Positions 35,565-45,056 of a stretch of 64,000 nucleotides of DNA are shown here, piece after piece; within the stretch, counting starts at the first letter, position 1; every line of letters begins with the position of its first letter. Under the pieces are notes generated by a model. It searched no databases. It was not told the origin of the DNA and was given only the letters and a program-made list of their open reading frames with translations. The stretch covers positions 1 through 64,000 of the forward strand of contig NZ_CAJXYQ010000010.1 of NCBI RefSeq assembly GCF_913063105.1, read 5' to 3'. The position numbers and the translations under genes are program-made. Source of the stretch: an uncultured Draconibacterium sp. GTDB lineage: Bacteria > Bacteroidota > Bacteroidia > Bacteroidales > Prolixibacteraceae.

Positions 35565-37712
35565 ATGATGAAGAAAAGCTTTCTAATTTTATTCCTGATC
35601 GTAAGTGTTTTTAAGCTCTCTGCTAAAGAGGGGATGTGGATTCCGATTCTGTTGGAAAAATATAACCTGGCAGAAATGCAGGAGATGGGATTTAAACTTT
35701 CGGCAGATGATATTTACCATGTGAATCACTCGAGCATGAAAGATGCTGTAGTGATTTTTGGGGGTGGATGTACCGGCGAACTCATTTCAGATGAAGGTTT
35801 GCTGATAACCAACCACCACTGTGGATATCGGCAGATTCAATCGCACAGTACCGTAGAGCACGACTATTTAACCAATGGTTTTTGGGCCATGAATAAGGAG
35901 GAAGAGTTGCCTAACGAGCGGTTAACTGTAAGCTTTTTGGAATACATGCAGGACGTGTCGGAAAAAGTTTATGCAGAAACAGAATCGTTGGGAGGCGAAG
36001 AAAAAGATAAAAAGATTAGCGCAAATATTGATGACATTATTAAAGGAGCCCAGGAAAACGGAAAATTTAAAGCTTCGGTAAAACCTCTTTTCTATGGGAA
36101 TCAATATTTTCTGTATGTGTATAAAGTGTACAAGGATGTACGTCTGGTAGGGGCGCCTCCATCGGCAATCGGTAAATTTGGAGGCGATACCGACAACTGG
36201 ATGTGGCCTCGTCATACCGGCGACTTTTCTATCTTCCGTATTTATGCCGACAAGAACAACGAGCCGGCTGAATATTCGCCTGATAATGTGCCTTTTAAAC
36301 CCAAAAAGTTTTTCCCGGTATCGATGAAAGGAGTTAAACCTGGCGATTTTACAATGGTTTTTGGCAATCCGGGTAGCACTATGCAGTACTGGCCACATCA
36401 GGCCGTTGATATTACAATGCACCAACGCAACCCAGACCGAATAATGCTTCGCGACAAAAAGTTGCAAATAATTGGTAACGACATGGAGTCGGATGCAAAA
36501 ATACGTATCCAGTATGCTGCAAAATATGCAGGAATTAGTAATGCCTGGAAAAAATGGCAGGGTGAGACAAAAGGCTTACAACGACTTGATGCTGTGAACC
36601 GAAAACTGGACTACGAAAATGAGTTTAAAAATTGGGCCCAAAGCAACAGACGCTGGGATTCGGAATACAAAACTGTATTTGAGGCCTTTAAAACGGATTA
36701 TGACAAATATGCGCGGTACATAAAAGCCTACGATTATTATTCGGAGGTGGTATTCAGAGGTGTTGAATTGTTTCGACAAGCGCGTACCTTAAATTCAATT
36801 ATTAATAATGCCGAGAATAAGCAAACCGAAAAAGTTGAAACCATGCGTTCTGCCATGCTTAAAGGACTACCTCGATTTTACAAGGATTTTAATCAGCCAA
36901 CCGATGAAGCACTGTTTGCTGCACTGCTGCCTATGCTCGTAAATGGACTGGATGATAATTTTCTTCCAGCCGAATTGACTGAAGTGCTTGCCAAATATAG
37001 GGGAGAGAAACTGGTGCAAAAAGTTTATCGTAAATCAGTACTGGCAGATCAGCAAAAGCTAGCCGATTTACTCGAAAATGGCAGCGACAAGCAGCTGCTT
37101 AAACTACGCAAAGATCCAATTGTGCTGCTTTTCAATAAATTGAATTTTAAGTACGAAACGGAAATTTTACCGGAAGTAAATGCTATTAGCAAATCGATTA
37201 ATAAAAATATGAAGGTTTACATGGCAGGGCTTATGGAAATGAAAAAAGACGAGGCTTTTTACCCCGATGCCAATTTAACCTTGCGTGTTGCGTATGGCAA
37301 AGTTGAAGGTTACGAACCCAAGGATGGCGTGAAATACAAGCATTTTACTACCCTTAGCGGAATTATGGAAAAAGACAATCCTGATATTTACGATTATGAT
37401 GTACCCAACAGGCTAAAAGAATTATATGAACAAAAAGACTTTGGTAATTACCAGGTAAACGGAGATGTTCCGGTGTGTTTTACCGCTTCAAACCATACTA
37501 CCGGTGGTAATTCGGGTAGTCCGGTGGTGAATGGAAATGGCGAATTAATTGGGGTTAATTTTGATCGGTGCTGGGAAGGTACCATGAGCGATATAATGTT
37601 CGATCCCGATCGCTGTCGGAACATTTCGCTCGATATTAGGTATGCTCTGTTTATTATCGATAAATTTGCCGGAGCCGGCTATTTACTTGACGAAATGGAA
37701 ATTCGGAAATAA
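35565..37712 (+). CDS. S46 dipeptidyl peptidase, DPP11-like (Asp/Glu-preferring)
   Basis: A periplasmic serine exopeptidase releasing dipeptides, characteristic of peptide-fermenting Bacteroidota. A signal peptide (KSFLILFLIVSVFKLSA) is followed by a chymotrypsin-like fold with a large helical insert. The triad is visible: His85 in TNHHCGY, Asp in GGDTDNWMW and Ser in GGNSGSPVV. The S1-pocket position reads NFDRCWEG; Arg there distinguishes DPP11 (acidic P1) from DPP7, which has Gly, so acidic specificity is inferred. ATG at 35565 (or 35568) is chosen over an upstream GTG to keep the signal peptide. Confidence 0.92.
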   Translation: MMKKSFLILFLIVSVFKLSAKEGMWIPILLEKYNLAEMQEMGFKLSADDIYHVNHSSMKDAVVIFGGGCTGELISDEGLLITNHHCGYRQIQSHSTVEHDYLTNGFWAMNKEEELPNERLTVSFLEYMQDVSEKVYAETESLGGEEKDKKISANIDDIIKGAQENGKFKASVKPLFYGNQYFLYVYKVYKDVRLVGAPPSAIGKFGGDTDNWMWPRHTGDFSIFRIYADKNNEPAEYSPDNVPFKPKKFFPVSMKGVKPGDFTMVFGNPGSTMQYWPHQAVDITMHQRNPDRIMLRDKKLQIIGNDMESDAKIRIQYAAKYAGISNAWKKWQGETKGLQRLDAVNRKLDYENEFKNWAQSNRRWDSEYKTVFEAFKTDYDKYARYIKAYDYYSEVVFRGVELFRQARTLNSIINNAENKQTEKVETMRSAMLKGLPRFYKDFNQPTDEALFAALLPMLVNGLDDNFLPAELTEVLAKYRGEKLVQKVYRKSVLADQQKLADLLENGSDKQLLKLRKDPIVLLFNKLNFKYETEILPEVNAISKSINKNMKVYMAGLMEMKKDEAFYPDANLTLRVAYGKVEGYEPKDGVKYKHFTTLSGIMEKDNPDIYDYDVPNRLKELYEQKDFGNYQVNGDVPVCFTASNHTTGGNSGSPVVNGNGELIGVNFDRCWEGTMSDIMFDPDRCRNISLDIRYALFIIDKFAGAGYLLDEMEIRK

Positions 37713-37731
37713 TTTTTTTAAGATTAATAAA

Positions 37732-37776
37732 AAAGAGGGATGTTATCGGTTTAATGCGAACATCCCTCTTTCTTTT
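37732..37776. terminator. Bidirectional terminator between the S46 peptidase and a barrel protein
   Basis: A perfect 13-bp inverted repeat AAAGAGGGATGTT (37732-37744) with AACATCCCTCTTT (37759-37771). An A-rich left flank and T-rich right flank let it act on both converging genes. Confidence 0.9.
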
Positions 37777-37791
37777 TAAGAATAGCCCTGT

Positions 37792-38769
37792 TTACTTTCC
37801 AAAAACGTAAATAACAGAAAGCTGTTGCTGTTGATCCAGGTAGTTCCAATTAACCAGATGCATTGATAGGTTGAACTTCCCCTGAATTTTTTCGTGGTTG
37901 ATAAAATACCAAATCAGGTCGGTGCGCAGGTAATCTTTTGCCTGGTAAAAACTATCTCCAAACTTAAAACGATGGCTTGCACCCGAACTTAGGGTTGATT
38001 TTAATCCAATATTTTTATAGCGTCCGTTAAGCTCGGCAAAAAAGCTTGTTGCACTGATATAGTCCTGCATAACCGTACGTTCCCTGAATAAGGAACTTAG
38101 AATTCCGGCCTTTACATCGCCGGTAATTCGGGCATTTTCTTTTGTGCGAAAACCAAGCTGAAAGGCCCAGCCAATATAATCTTTAATGTGCTGATCGGGG
38201 AGGTTTAATTTTGTATGTGCATCGTGAAACATCAGCATATAGTTCTGGAAAAACAGTTGTTTATGCGAGATTTCACCAGAAAAACCGGCCATAAATTGTT
38301 CGCGCTGCGTTTCTGTCTGTCGGCCAACCCAGTCAACAAAGCCTTTCTGGTGCCCCCAATCCCAACTTATCTCACCATACAGGCCCTCAATATTTGGGCG
38401 GTAATATAGCAAGGTGTCAGAAAGCATAGCTAACGGAAAGTTTAACTTGTTACGGCGCGGAAAGGCCCCAAAAGCAAACATTTTATTTTCATCCTGAAGC
38501 TGGTAATACAGCGTAAGTTTTGGTTTTTGGGCATCAATATCGCTACCAAATTCAAGCAGATGGCTTAATCCGCCACGCAGCTGATGTTGGTCGATATCTA
38601 CGCCAAGTTCAAAAGCGCCGCGACTTCCCATAATCGTTTGCGGATAAGCAATTGGGCGCGAAAACTCCCTGTTGTCGCCAATCCCTTCAAACAAAAGGGT
38701 ATATTTAAATTCCTGAGCCTGAGTAAACAGGGCACTTAAAATGAAAATTAAAACCAGTACTTTCTTCAT
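37792..38769 (-). CDS. Exported protein, probable outer-membrane beta-barrel
   Basis: Family not recognised. A clear signal peptide (KVLVLIFILSALFTQAQ) precedes 305 residues of alternating hydrophobic/aromatic strands without long hydrophobic helices. The end LSVIYVFGK is a typical barrel C-terminus for this phylum. Repeated strand-like segments (KPKLTLYYQLQ; AFQLGFRTK; IGLKSTLSSGASHRF) support a porin-like or outer-membrane anchor role. It is a single-gene unit between the bidirectional terminator and the Usp-like gene. Confidence 0.6.
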   Translation of the reverse strand: MKKVLVLIFILSALFTQAQEFKYTLLFEGIGDNREFSRPIAYPQTIMGSRGAFELGVDIDQHQLRGGLSHLLEFGSDIDAQKPKLTLYYQLQDENKMFAFGAFPRRNKLNFPLAMLSDTLLYYRPNIEGLYGEISWDWGHQKGFVDWVGRQTETQREQFMAGFSGEISHKQLFFQNYMLMFHDAHTKLNLPDQHIKDYIGWAFQLGFRTKENARITGDVKAGILSSLFRERTVMQDYISATSFFAELNGRYKNIGLKSTLSSGASHRFKFGDSFYQAKDYLRTDLIWYFINHEKIQGKFNLSMHLVNWNYLDQQQQLSVIYVFGK

Positions 38770-38858
38770 GGTATTCCAGAATTTCAGTGCGAAAGTAATA
38801 TAATTAAGTTTAAAATTAGCTGCTGCCAGGCTTAACTTAAAACAGTATTGTGCTAGCT

Positions 38859-39671
38859 TTAATCACATAAAATATAATTGTCTTTTCGCGGATTTATAAC
38901 CATTACCGGCAGTTTTCCTGCACGGTTTAGAATTTTTCGTTCAGGAAGCCCGATTAGTAAGTCAAGCGGAGTAATGCTTGAACTACCAAGTATAACCAAT
39001 AGATTACAATCAGATGCCAGTGCAAGCTCCAGGGCTTCAAAAGCATTGCGTAAACTTGATTTATTGCCTTTGTAAAGTTGGTGTGTAATGTTGAATTTTT
39101 TATACAGTTTGCGGGTTAAATCTGCATTCTTATTTACATTTTTTTGGGCTTCTTTTGTTTTGTCATTAGCAGCAATGCTAACAATTTCTGCCTGGTTAAA
39201 ACGTCCAAAATACGAGCACCACAGCGAGCTGTCGCTTGTTTCTTTGCGTAAATCAATTGGTTGAACCAAATGATTGTAAGCAGTTATTGCAGAGCCGGGA
39301 TGAACAAATAGAAAAGGGACAGATGTTTCAGCAAGTAATTTTGAATACTTTCTGAAATTTAATGTATTCAGCACAACCAGTATTGCCTCGTAGTCTTCTG
39401 CTAAAATATCCGGTAAGGTATGCTCATTTTCTGCCAACAAAAGTGTTGAAACCTTTTGGCCGGGCACCTCGTTTTTTACCACGGATACATAATTTTGTAA
39501 TTGTTGTTTAAAATTGCTCTGCCTGGGTTTCTGTTTCAAACTATAGTTGTATAGTAAACAAAGTTCTTTTTTAAAAATAGCTGCCAGTTTCAGCCCATGT
39601 AAAATCAGGTTATTGTCTGATTCTGTTAGTTCGGTAAAAACAACTATTTTCTGTTCTTTGTTGTCGGCCAT
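38859..39671 (-). CDS. Universal stress protein-like protein, tandem UspA domains
   Basis: Cytoplasmic, 270 aa, consistent with two UspA-like halves (about 8-135 and 140-265). Both halves show the alternating Rossmann-like pattern (KIVVFTELTESDNNLILHGLKLA at the start; SDCNLLVILGSSS then KLPVMVINP at the end). The usual ATP-binding Gx2Gx9G(S/T) signature is not clear, so nucleotide binding is uncertain. It is divergent from the acyl-CoA synthetase gene, a pairing that would fit control of acetate/energy metabolism (inference). Confidence 0.75.
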   Translation of the reverse strand: MADNKEQKIVVFTELTESDNNLILHGLKLAAIFKKELCLLYNYSLKQKPRQSNFKQQLQNYVSVVKNEVPGQKVSTLLLAENEHTLPDILAEDYEAILVVLNTLNFRKYSKLLAETSVPFLFVHPGSAITAYNHLVQPIDLRKETSDSSLWCSYFGRFNQAEIVSIAANDKTKEAQKNVNKNADLTRKLYKKFNITHQLYKGNKSSLRNAFEALELALASDCNLLVILGSSSITPLDLLIGLPERKILNRAGKLPVMVINPRKDNYILCD

Positions 39672-39783
39672 TTATGTTTTTCACACAAAAATATACATTT
39701 CGCTTATCTTTTTTTTGTTGTTGAAAAAAATCAGTTAAGGTTAACAGCTAAATCCCTACTTTTATGCAGCTAAAGTATAAACT

Positions 39784-41841
39784 ATGATAAACGAAAAACT
39801 GCTTCAACCTAAAAGTATTGTTGTTGTTGGAGCATCAAATAATATTTCAAAACCGGGTGGTAAGGTGGTAAAAAATTTACTCGACCACCATTTTGAAGGC
39901 GATTTGTTTGCCATAAATCCAAACGAATCAAAAGTTCAGGGGATTCCATCATTTGCCGATGTGGCCGAACTGCCCGAGGTTGATTTGGCTATTTTAGCCA
40001 TACCTGCCAAATTCTGTTTGCAAACCGTAACTGATTTGGCGGAGCACAACAACACCAAAGCATTTATTATTATTTCTGCTGGTTTTGGGGAAACAAACGA
40101 AGCCGGAAAAATACTGGAGCAACAAATTGTTGAAGTAGTTGAAAAGCACCAGGCCTGCCTTATTGGTCCGAATTGTATTGGAGTAATGACACCGGCACAT
40201 GCCAGCGTGTTTACCACACCTATCCCCGAACTTACTTCTAAAGGTTGCGACTTTATTTCCGGTTCAGGGGCAACAGCTGTTTTTATCATGGAATCGGGTA
40301 TTCCAAAAGGATTGCGTTTTGCCAATGTTTTTTCGGTTGGTAACAGCGCGCAACTGGGTGTTGAAGATGTTTTGGCTTATCTTGATGAAACGTATGAAGA
40401 AGGCGTAAGTGCGCGAGTAAAACTGCTGTATATTGAAAATATTAACAGCCCCGATAAACTTCTTTTACATGCCAGTTCTTTGATAAAAAAGGGTTGCAAA
40501 ATTGCGGCAATAAAAGCAGGAAGCTCTTCTGCCGGAAGTCGGGCAGCATCGTCGCATACCGGTGCACTTACCAGCTCTGATGCCGCTGTTGAAGCCTTGT
40601 TTCGGAAGGCCGGAATTGTGCGCTGTTATGGCCGCGAGGAGCTAACTACCGTTGCCGGTGTATTTATGTGCAAAGAGCTTGTGGGCGAGAAGCTGGCCAT
40701 AATTACCCATGCCGGAGGTCCGGGGGTAATGCTTACCGATGCCCTGGAAGATGGTGGATTGAAAATTCCTGAAATTGCAGATTCTCAGGAAAAAGCTTCG
40801 TTGCTTAAAAAGCTTTTCCCGGGGTCATCTGTTGAAAATCCGATAGATTTTCTGGCAACAGGTACAGCCGAGCAGCTTGGACATATAATCGATGCCTGCG
40901 AAAATGATTTTGAAGTAGATGGGATGGCCGTAATTTATGGCAGCCCAGGTTTGTTCCCCATCGGAGATGTTTATGATGTTCTTTCAGGAAAGATGCAAAT
41001 ATGTAAGAAGCCTATTTACCCCATACTACCCAGTGTGATTAATGTGAAGGATGATGTGGCCCACTTTTTATCGCACGGTAATGTTAACTTTCCGGATGAA
41101 GTGTTACTGGGACGCGCTTTAACAAAGGTAATGAACACGCCAAAGCCGTTGGATAATGCAATTAATGAATCAGGACTGTGTGCCGATGCTGTTAAAGGGG
41201 TAATTGCTGAAACCCACAATGGCTATCAACCCCCGGAAGTAATTCATAAATTATTTGATTTGGCCGGAATTCCGCGTGTAAAAGAGATGGTGGCAACTAC
41301 CGAATCAGAAGCCGTTTTGGCTGCCATGAGCATTGGGTTTCCGGTGGTAATGAAAGTAGTTGGGCCGGTGCATAAAACAGAAGTAGGCGGGGTGATTCTT
41401 AATGTGCGCAATGTTACCCAGGTGCGTAAGGAATTCCATCACTTGTTTGAGATTGAAAATACCGAAGGAGTACTGATTGCCCAAATGGCTTCAGGAAATG
41501 AGCTTTTTTTAGGGGCAACATACGAGGAAAAGTTTGGCCATGTTGTACTTTGTGGCATGGGGGGGATTTATGTGGAAGTAATGAAAGATGTGGCTTCAGG
41601 GCTGGCACCATTAACGCACAGCGAAGCTCGCTCAATGGTGCAGAGCCTTAAATCCTATAAAATTCTTAAAGGTTTCAGAAAACAAAACGGAATAAATATT
41701 GAGAAATATGTAGATATTATTGTCCGTTTGTCGTGGCTTTTGCGCTATGCTACTGAGATTAAAGAAATTGATATTAACCCGTTGCTTGGCAACAAAAACG
41801 AAATACTGGCGGTTGATGCGCGTATCCGGATAGAACATTAA
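39784..41841 (+). CDS. ADP-forming acetate/acyl-CoA synthetase, fused alpha-beta
   Basis: Interconverts acyl-CoA + ADP + Pi with acid + ATP + CoA, yielding ATP during fermentation. The CoA-binding domain (residues 8-100) contains VVVGASNN. The ligase domains carry the phosphorylated His258 in SSHTGALTSSD. A C-terminal ATP-grasp domain (about 465-685) has PVVMKVVGPVHKTEVGGV and EIKEIDINPLL. No GNAT domain is attached, unlike protein-acetylating homologues. A long hairpin terminator follows. Confidence 0.93.
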   Translation: MINEKLLQPKSIVVVGASNNISKPGGKVVKNLLDHHFEGDLFAINPNESKVQGIPSFADVAELPEVDLAILAIPAKFCLQTVTDLAEHNNTKAFIIISAGFGETNEAGKILEQQIVEVVEKHQACLIGPNCIGVMTPAHASVFTTPIPELTSKGCDFISGSGATAVFIMESGIPKGLRFANVFSVGNSAQLGVEDVLAYLDETYEEGVSARVKLLYIENINSPDKLLLHASSLIKKGCKIAAIKAGSSSAGSRAASSHTGALTSSDAAVEALFRKAGIVRCYGREELTTVAGVFMCKELVGEKLAIITHAGGPGVMLTDALEDGGLKIPEIADSQEKASLLKKLFPGSSVENPIDFLATGTAEQLGHIIDACENDFEVDGMAVIYGSPGLFPIGDVYDVLSGKMQICKKPIYPILPSVINVKDDVAHFLSHGNVNFPDEVLLGRALTKVMNTPKPLDNAINESGLCADAVKGVIAETHNGYQPPEVIHKLFDLAGIPRVKEMVATTESEAVLAAMSIGFPVVMKVVGPVHKTEVGGVILNVRNVTQVRKEFHHLFEIENTEGVLIAQMASGNELFLGATYEEKFGHVVLCGMGGIYVEVMKDVASGLAPLTHSEARSMVQSLKSYKILKGFRKQNGINIEKYVDIIVRLSWLLRYATEIKEIDINPLLGNKNEILAVDARIRIEH

Positions 41842-41842
41842 T

Positions 41843-41890
41843 TAAATACAGAAAGGCCGGACGGTGTAAAGTCCGGCCTCTCTGTATTTA
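41843..41890. terminator. Long convergent hairpin terminator
   Basis: A 20-bp stem with one mismatch (41843-41862 with 41871-41890), core GGCCGGAC/GTCCGGCC and loop of 8 nt, between converging acyl-CoA synthetase and cytochrome genes. The flanks are A/T rich on both sides, with a TCTTTTC tail on the plus side. Confidence 0.85.
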
Positions 41891-41901
41891 GTCTTTTCGA
41901 T

Positions 41902-42489
41902 TTACATTTCGCCGGGAGGAATAGCTGCCGGTACAGCATTTTTAACCGGATTTATGCTTTTCAAATAGGCGAATATGGCTTTTAAATCTTCATCTTTAAT
42001 GTTGGTGAAGTTTTCAACGGGCATCGGTGGTAATAAACGTCGTGTCCCGTCTAAACCCTTAAACTTACCTTCTTTCATAGCTTTGTTAAACTGTTCTTCG
42101 GTCCAGGTGCCAATGCCTGTTGCATCGGGTGTTAAATTGGCTGCAAAAGATATTCCCCAGGGCCCTGCACTTGCCGTTAAATCAGGGTAAAAAACAGCAA
42201 AACCCTTGTTTGTTAGAGTGGTGTCAAAACTCATAATCGGACGCTCTGCAGGGTAGCCCGATAAAAGTAATTCCGGAATAAGTTCTGGTCCGCGTGGCCC
42301 AAGTTGTTTAGGCGAATGACAATCGTTACAACCCATTACAGTTACCAGGTATTCACCTTTGGCTACCAACGCATCACCGGTTAACGCAATTTCTTCCTGA
42401 GCAGGTTTTTGCGAATTGGTGCACGATATCGTAAAAAGAACGAGACATAAAGTTCCTAAAAACAGCAGATTCGACTTGTAATTTTTCAT
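41902..42489 (-). CDS. Monohaem cytochrome c lipoprotein
   Basis: An envelope electron carrier. From the ATG at 42489 there is a lipoprotein signal (LCLVLFTISC), the haem c site CNDCH and a candidate axial Met in LPPMPVENF. The C-terminal helix DEDLKAIFAYLKSI is typical of class I cytochromes, and the family resembles c-type subunits of dehydrogenases. The longer frame to 42627 lacks any signal peptide logic. No cognate oxidase or dehydrogenase gene is adjacent. Confidence 0.9.
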   Translation of the reverse strand: MKNYKSNLLFLGTLCLVLFTISCTNSQKPAQEEIALTGDALVAKGEYLVTVMGCNDCHSPKQLGPRGPELIPELLLSGYPAERPIMSFDTTLTNKGFAVFYPDLTASAGPWGISFAANLTPDATGIGTWTEEQFNKAMKEGKFKGLDGTRRLLPPMPVENFTNIKDEDLKAIFAYLKSINPVKNAVPAAIPPGEM

Positions 42490-42737
42490 GTTTTCAATTT
42501 TAGTTAAAAATTTTTCAGAACGTAATTCTACTTCTACTATTAAAAGTTGATTCCGGATTTTTTGGCTTTTTGTGTACAAAGTTGGGGTTGACCTAAACAA
42601 TTTACGTCTTATTAAGAATAAATCCAAATAGTTTGATTTCCGATATCCCGGGTAAGCTTCTGAATACTTACGCAGATGAGCAAATTTTTGCGCATATCTT
42701 TTAAATTTGGCGAATTGAATTACAGCAAAACTTTAAT

Positions 42738-43985
42738 ATGCATAAACACACCGCAATAAATGGAAACGATTTGTCGATGAATTCCCCTTTTATAAAAGCA
42801 CTGTTAAAAGGAGAAAACAACGAATACTTTCCCGAATTAAAGGGAAAAAAGGGGGCGCTTTATTCCAACAGTACACTCGCACAATTTATTGAAGAAGAAT
42901 TCAGGCACGATAATTTTGTTTTGGGCGGACAGAGCGGGCGAAGTATCCGTTCATTTTCAAGTGGCGAGCAAAAAAAGGCCTTACTGGATTACCTTATGCA
43001 TAAAAGTCCTGATTTTATTGTTCTCGATAATCCTTTTGATGCCTTGGATACAAGTTCGGTAAATCAACTAAAAAGACGCTTACTTAATATTAGCCGGCAA
43101 ATGCCGGTTATTCAGGTTTTTAAACGTAAGGCTGACCTTTTGCCTTTTATTAACCATGCCATGCGCCTTCATATGGGTGAAGTAGTTTTTTCAGGCGGGG
43201 TAGCGTCTTATCTCAGAAAATATGAACAAAATAAGGAGGTGCACTATTGTACTGCTATTCCGGCCCCTTTACATCAAATAACTGAGGAATTTCGGGTAAT
43301 TGCCAAATTTACAGATGTGTCGGTTAACTATAATAGTCGCCCGATATTATCGAAAATAAACTGGACAATCCAGGCAGGAGAGTTTTGGCAGTTAAAGGGG
43401 CCAAATGGTTCAGGGAAAACAACGCTGTTAACCATGATTAATGGCGATAATCCAAAAGCATTCGGACAGAATATTGAACTGTTTGGTCGGAAAAAGGGTA
43501 CAGGCGAAAGTGTGTGGGAAATAAAAAAGCGAATTGGATATTTTACACCTTCAATGATGGATTTATTTACACGCCGCCAATCAGCCATGCAGATGGTAAT
43601 TTCCGGTTTTCACGATTCTATTGGCCTTTATCAGCGGCCATCTGAAGGTGAATTAACAGCAGCCCGGCGGTGGCTCGACCTTATCCACCTTTCAGATTAC
43701 GCCAATAGGCCGTTTATCGAGCTAACGCAAGTGCAGAGAAGGATGGTGCTAATTGCACGGGCAATGATTAAACATCCGCCTTTGTTAATTCTGGATGAAC
43801 CATCAACAGGGCTTGACGACCAGAGTGCGGCCTTGCTTTCTGCTTTAATTAATAAAATTGCAAGCGAGAGCCAAAGTGCTATTCTTTATGTTTCGCATCG
43901 ACTGGAACCTGATTTGCAACCACAATTCATTTACCAATTAATTCCAGGTAAAAACGGGTCGCTGGGTGAAAATATTGAGCAATAA
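42738..43985 (+). CDS. ModF/PhrA-like double ABC ATPase with one P-loop missing
   Basis: A soluble protein with two ABC domains and no membrane helices, most like ModF. Domain 1 (1-185) has a signature-like SSGEQ (74-78) and Walker B FIVLDNP (93-99) but no Walker A; its N-terminus is short. Domain 2 (190-400) has Walker A GPNGSGKTT (221-229) and Walker B LILDEPS (350-356), but LTQVQ (329-333) stands where LSGGQ is expected. The two defects are complementary, so a single composite ATP site could remain. Upstream sequence in the other frames shows no missing P-loop. It is a stand-alone gene. Confidence 0.85.
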   Translation: MHKHTAINGNDLSMNSPFIKALLKGENNEYFPELKGKKGALYSNSTLAQFIEEEFRHDNFVLGGQSGRSIRSFSSGEQKKALLDYLMHKSPDFIVLDNPFDALDTSSVNQLKRRLLNISRQMPVIQVFKRKADLLPFINHAMRLHMGEVVFSGGVASYLRKYEQNKEVHYCTAIPAPLHQITEEFRVIAKFTDVSVNYNSRPILSKINWTIQAGEFWQLKGPNGSGKTTLLTMINGDNPKAFGQNIELFGRKKGTGESVWEIKKRIGYFTPSMMDLFTRRQSAMQMVISGFHDSIGLYQRPSEGELTAARRWLDLIHLSDYANRPFIELTQVQRRMVLIARAMIKHPPLLILDEPSTGLDDQSAALLSALINKIASESQSAILYVSHRLEPDLQPQFIYQLIPGKNGSLGENIEQ

Positions 43986-44130
43986 ATCTATTATTGTACA
44001 AGGTGAAACAAGGTTTTTTCAGAATTGAGAGTATCCTCCATTCAAATCTCATTACTTTCCATCTGAGTCAGTATTTTATGTTTGGTGGGGCATTATTAAA
44101 ATAAACCGTCAAAGGTACCTTCTGGTATTT

Positions 44131-44832
44131 CTAATCGTTGACAAGGTTTACAATATGGCAGGCTGCAATACCAGCTGTTTCGGTGCGCAAGCGTGCATCG
44201 CCAAGGGATATTTCCTGAAAACCATGTGCTTTGGCATCCATTACTTCTTCCGGCGAAAAATCGCCTTCAGGGCCAATAAGTATAAGTACAGAATCGCCTT
44301 TGTGAACTGCCTTTTTAAGGTGTATTTTTTCGCCCTTATTACAGTGTGCAATAAATTTATTTGTGCAGCCGGCATGTTGCAACAGGTCTGCAAACCTGGT
44401 AAGTTCGTTTAATTTGGGCAGGTATGCTTTTACAGATTGCTTCATAGCCGCAATCAGAATCTTTTCCAGACGCTCCGGTTTAATTGTTTTTCGTTCAGAA
44501 TGTTCTGATAGGATAGGGGTAACCTCGTCGATGCCAAATTCTGTGCATTTTTCAAGGAACCATTCGAATCGGTCGATGTTTTTTGTCGGGGCAATTGCAA
44601 TATGCAGTTTGAAATCTTTCTTACCAAAATCAAATACCGTTTCTGTAACATTCAATTTACACTTTTTCGGACTGGCATCTGTTATTTTAGCCTGGTAAAA
44701 ACCACCCCTGCCATCTACCAGCGTAAGCTGCGAACCAATGGTTAAGCGAAGTACCCGAATGGCATGTTTTGATTCGGTTTCGTTCAAAATAACTTCGGCT
44801 CCCGAAATTTGCGGAACATAAAATAATTGCAT
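44131..44832 (-). CDS. rsmE: 16S rRNA m3U1498 methyltransferase RsmE
   Basis: A SPOUT-class methyltransferase modifying U1498 of 16S rRNA. A PUA-like N-terminal domain (1-70, with VLRLTIGSQLTLVDG) is followed by the knotted SAM-binding domain, with LIGPEGDFSPEE and SLGDARLRTETAG. Length of 233 aa is normal. The 145-nt gap to the convergent ABC gene holds nothing recognisable. Confidence 0.95.
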   Translation of the reverse strand: MQLFYVPQISGAEVILNETESKHAIRVLRLTIGSQLTLVDGRGGFYQAKITDASPKKCKLNVTETVFDFGKKDFKLHIAIAPTKNIDRFEWFLEKCTEFGIDEVTPILSEHSERKTIKPERLEKILIAAMKQSVKAYLPKLNELTRFADLLQHAGCTNKFIAHCNKGEKIHLKKAVHKGDSVLILIGPEGDFSPEEVMDAKAHGFQEISLGDARLRTETAGIAACHIVNLVND

Positions 44833-45056
44833 GAGCTTAATGTTTTTCAGCTGTCAAAGTTACTAAAAATGTAATTCTGATTGTTGTAAGCATTAACGAA
44901 TGCTTGTAAAATGTTGCAAGCGAACAGGTGAGCACCGGTCAAAAAAAAAGTTAACCCAAATAACACAGGCAACACTCAATCAATTGACCTGGTACCTGTT
45001 TCAAAAAAAAATGCTTGACTGGGTTTTGTAAGCAACGCTGTACGAGGTGCCCAGGC

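Noticed and set aside
35922-36467. A 181-codon ORF antisense to the S46 peptidase
   Set aside because: It lies wholly within a gene with an intact catalytic triad, and its composition reflects the opposite strand.
39784-41841. ATP-grasp domain of the acyl-CoA synthetase as a possible graspetide ligase for the acidic peptides
   Set aside because: The domain belongs to a complete ADP-forming acyl-CoA synthetase 35 kb away; nothing links it to the peptide genes.
44833-45056. The gap between rsmE and the SixA-like gene as a possible small RNA gene
   Set aside because: Only a 7-bp hairpin without a T tract and scattered A runs are seen; no promoter-terminator pair could be defined.
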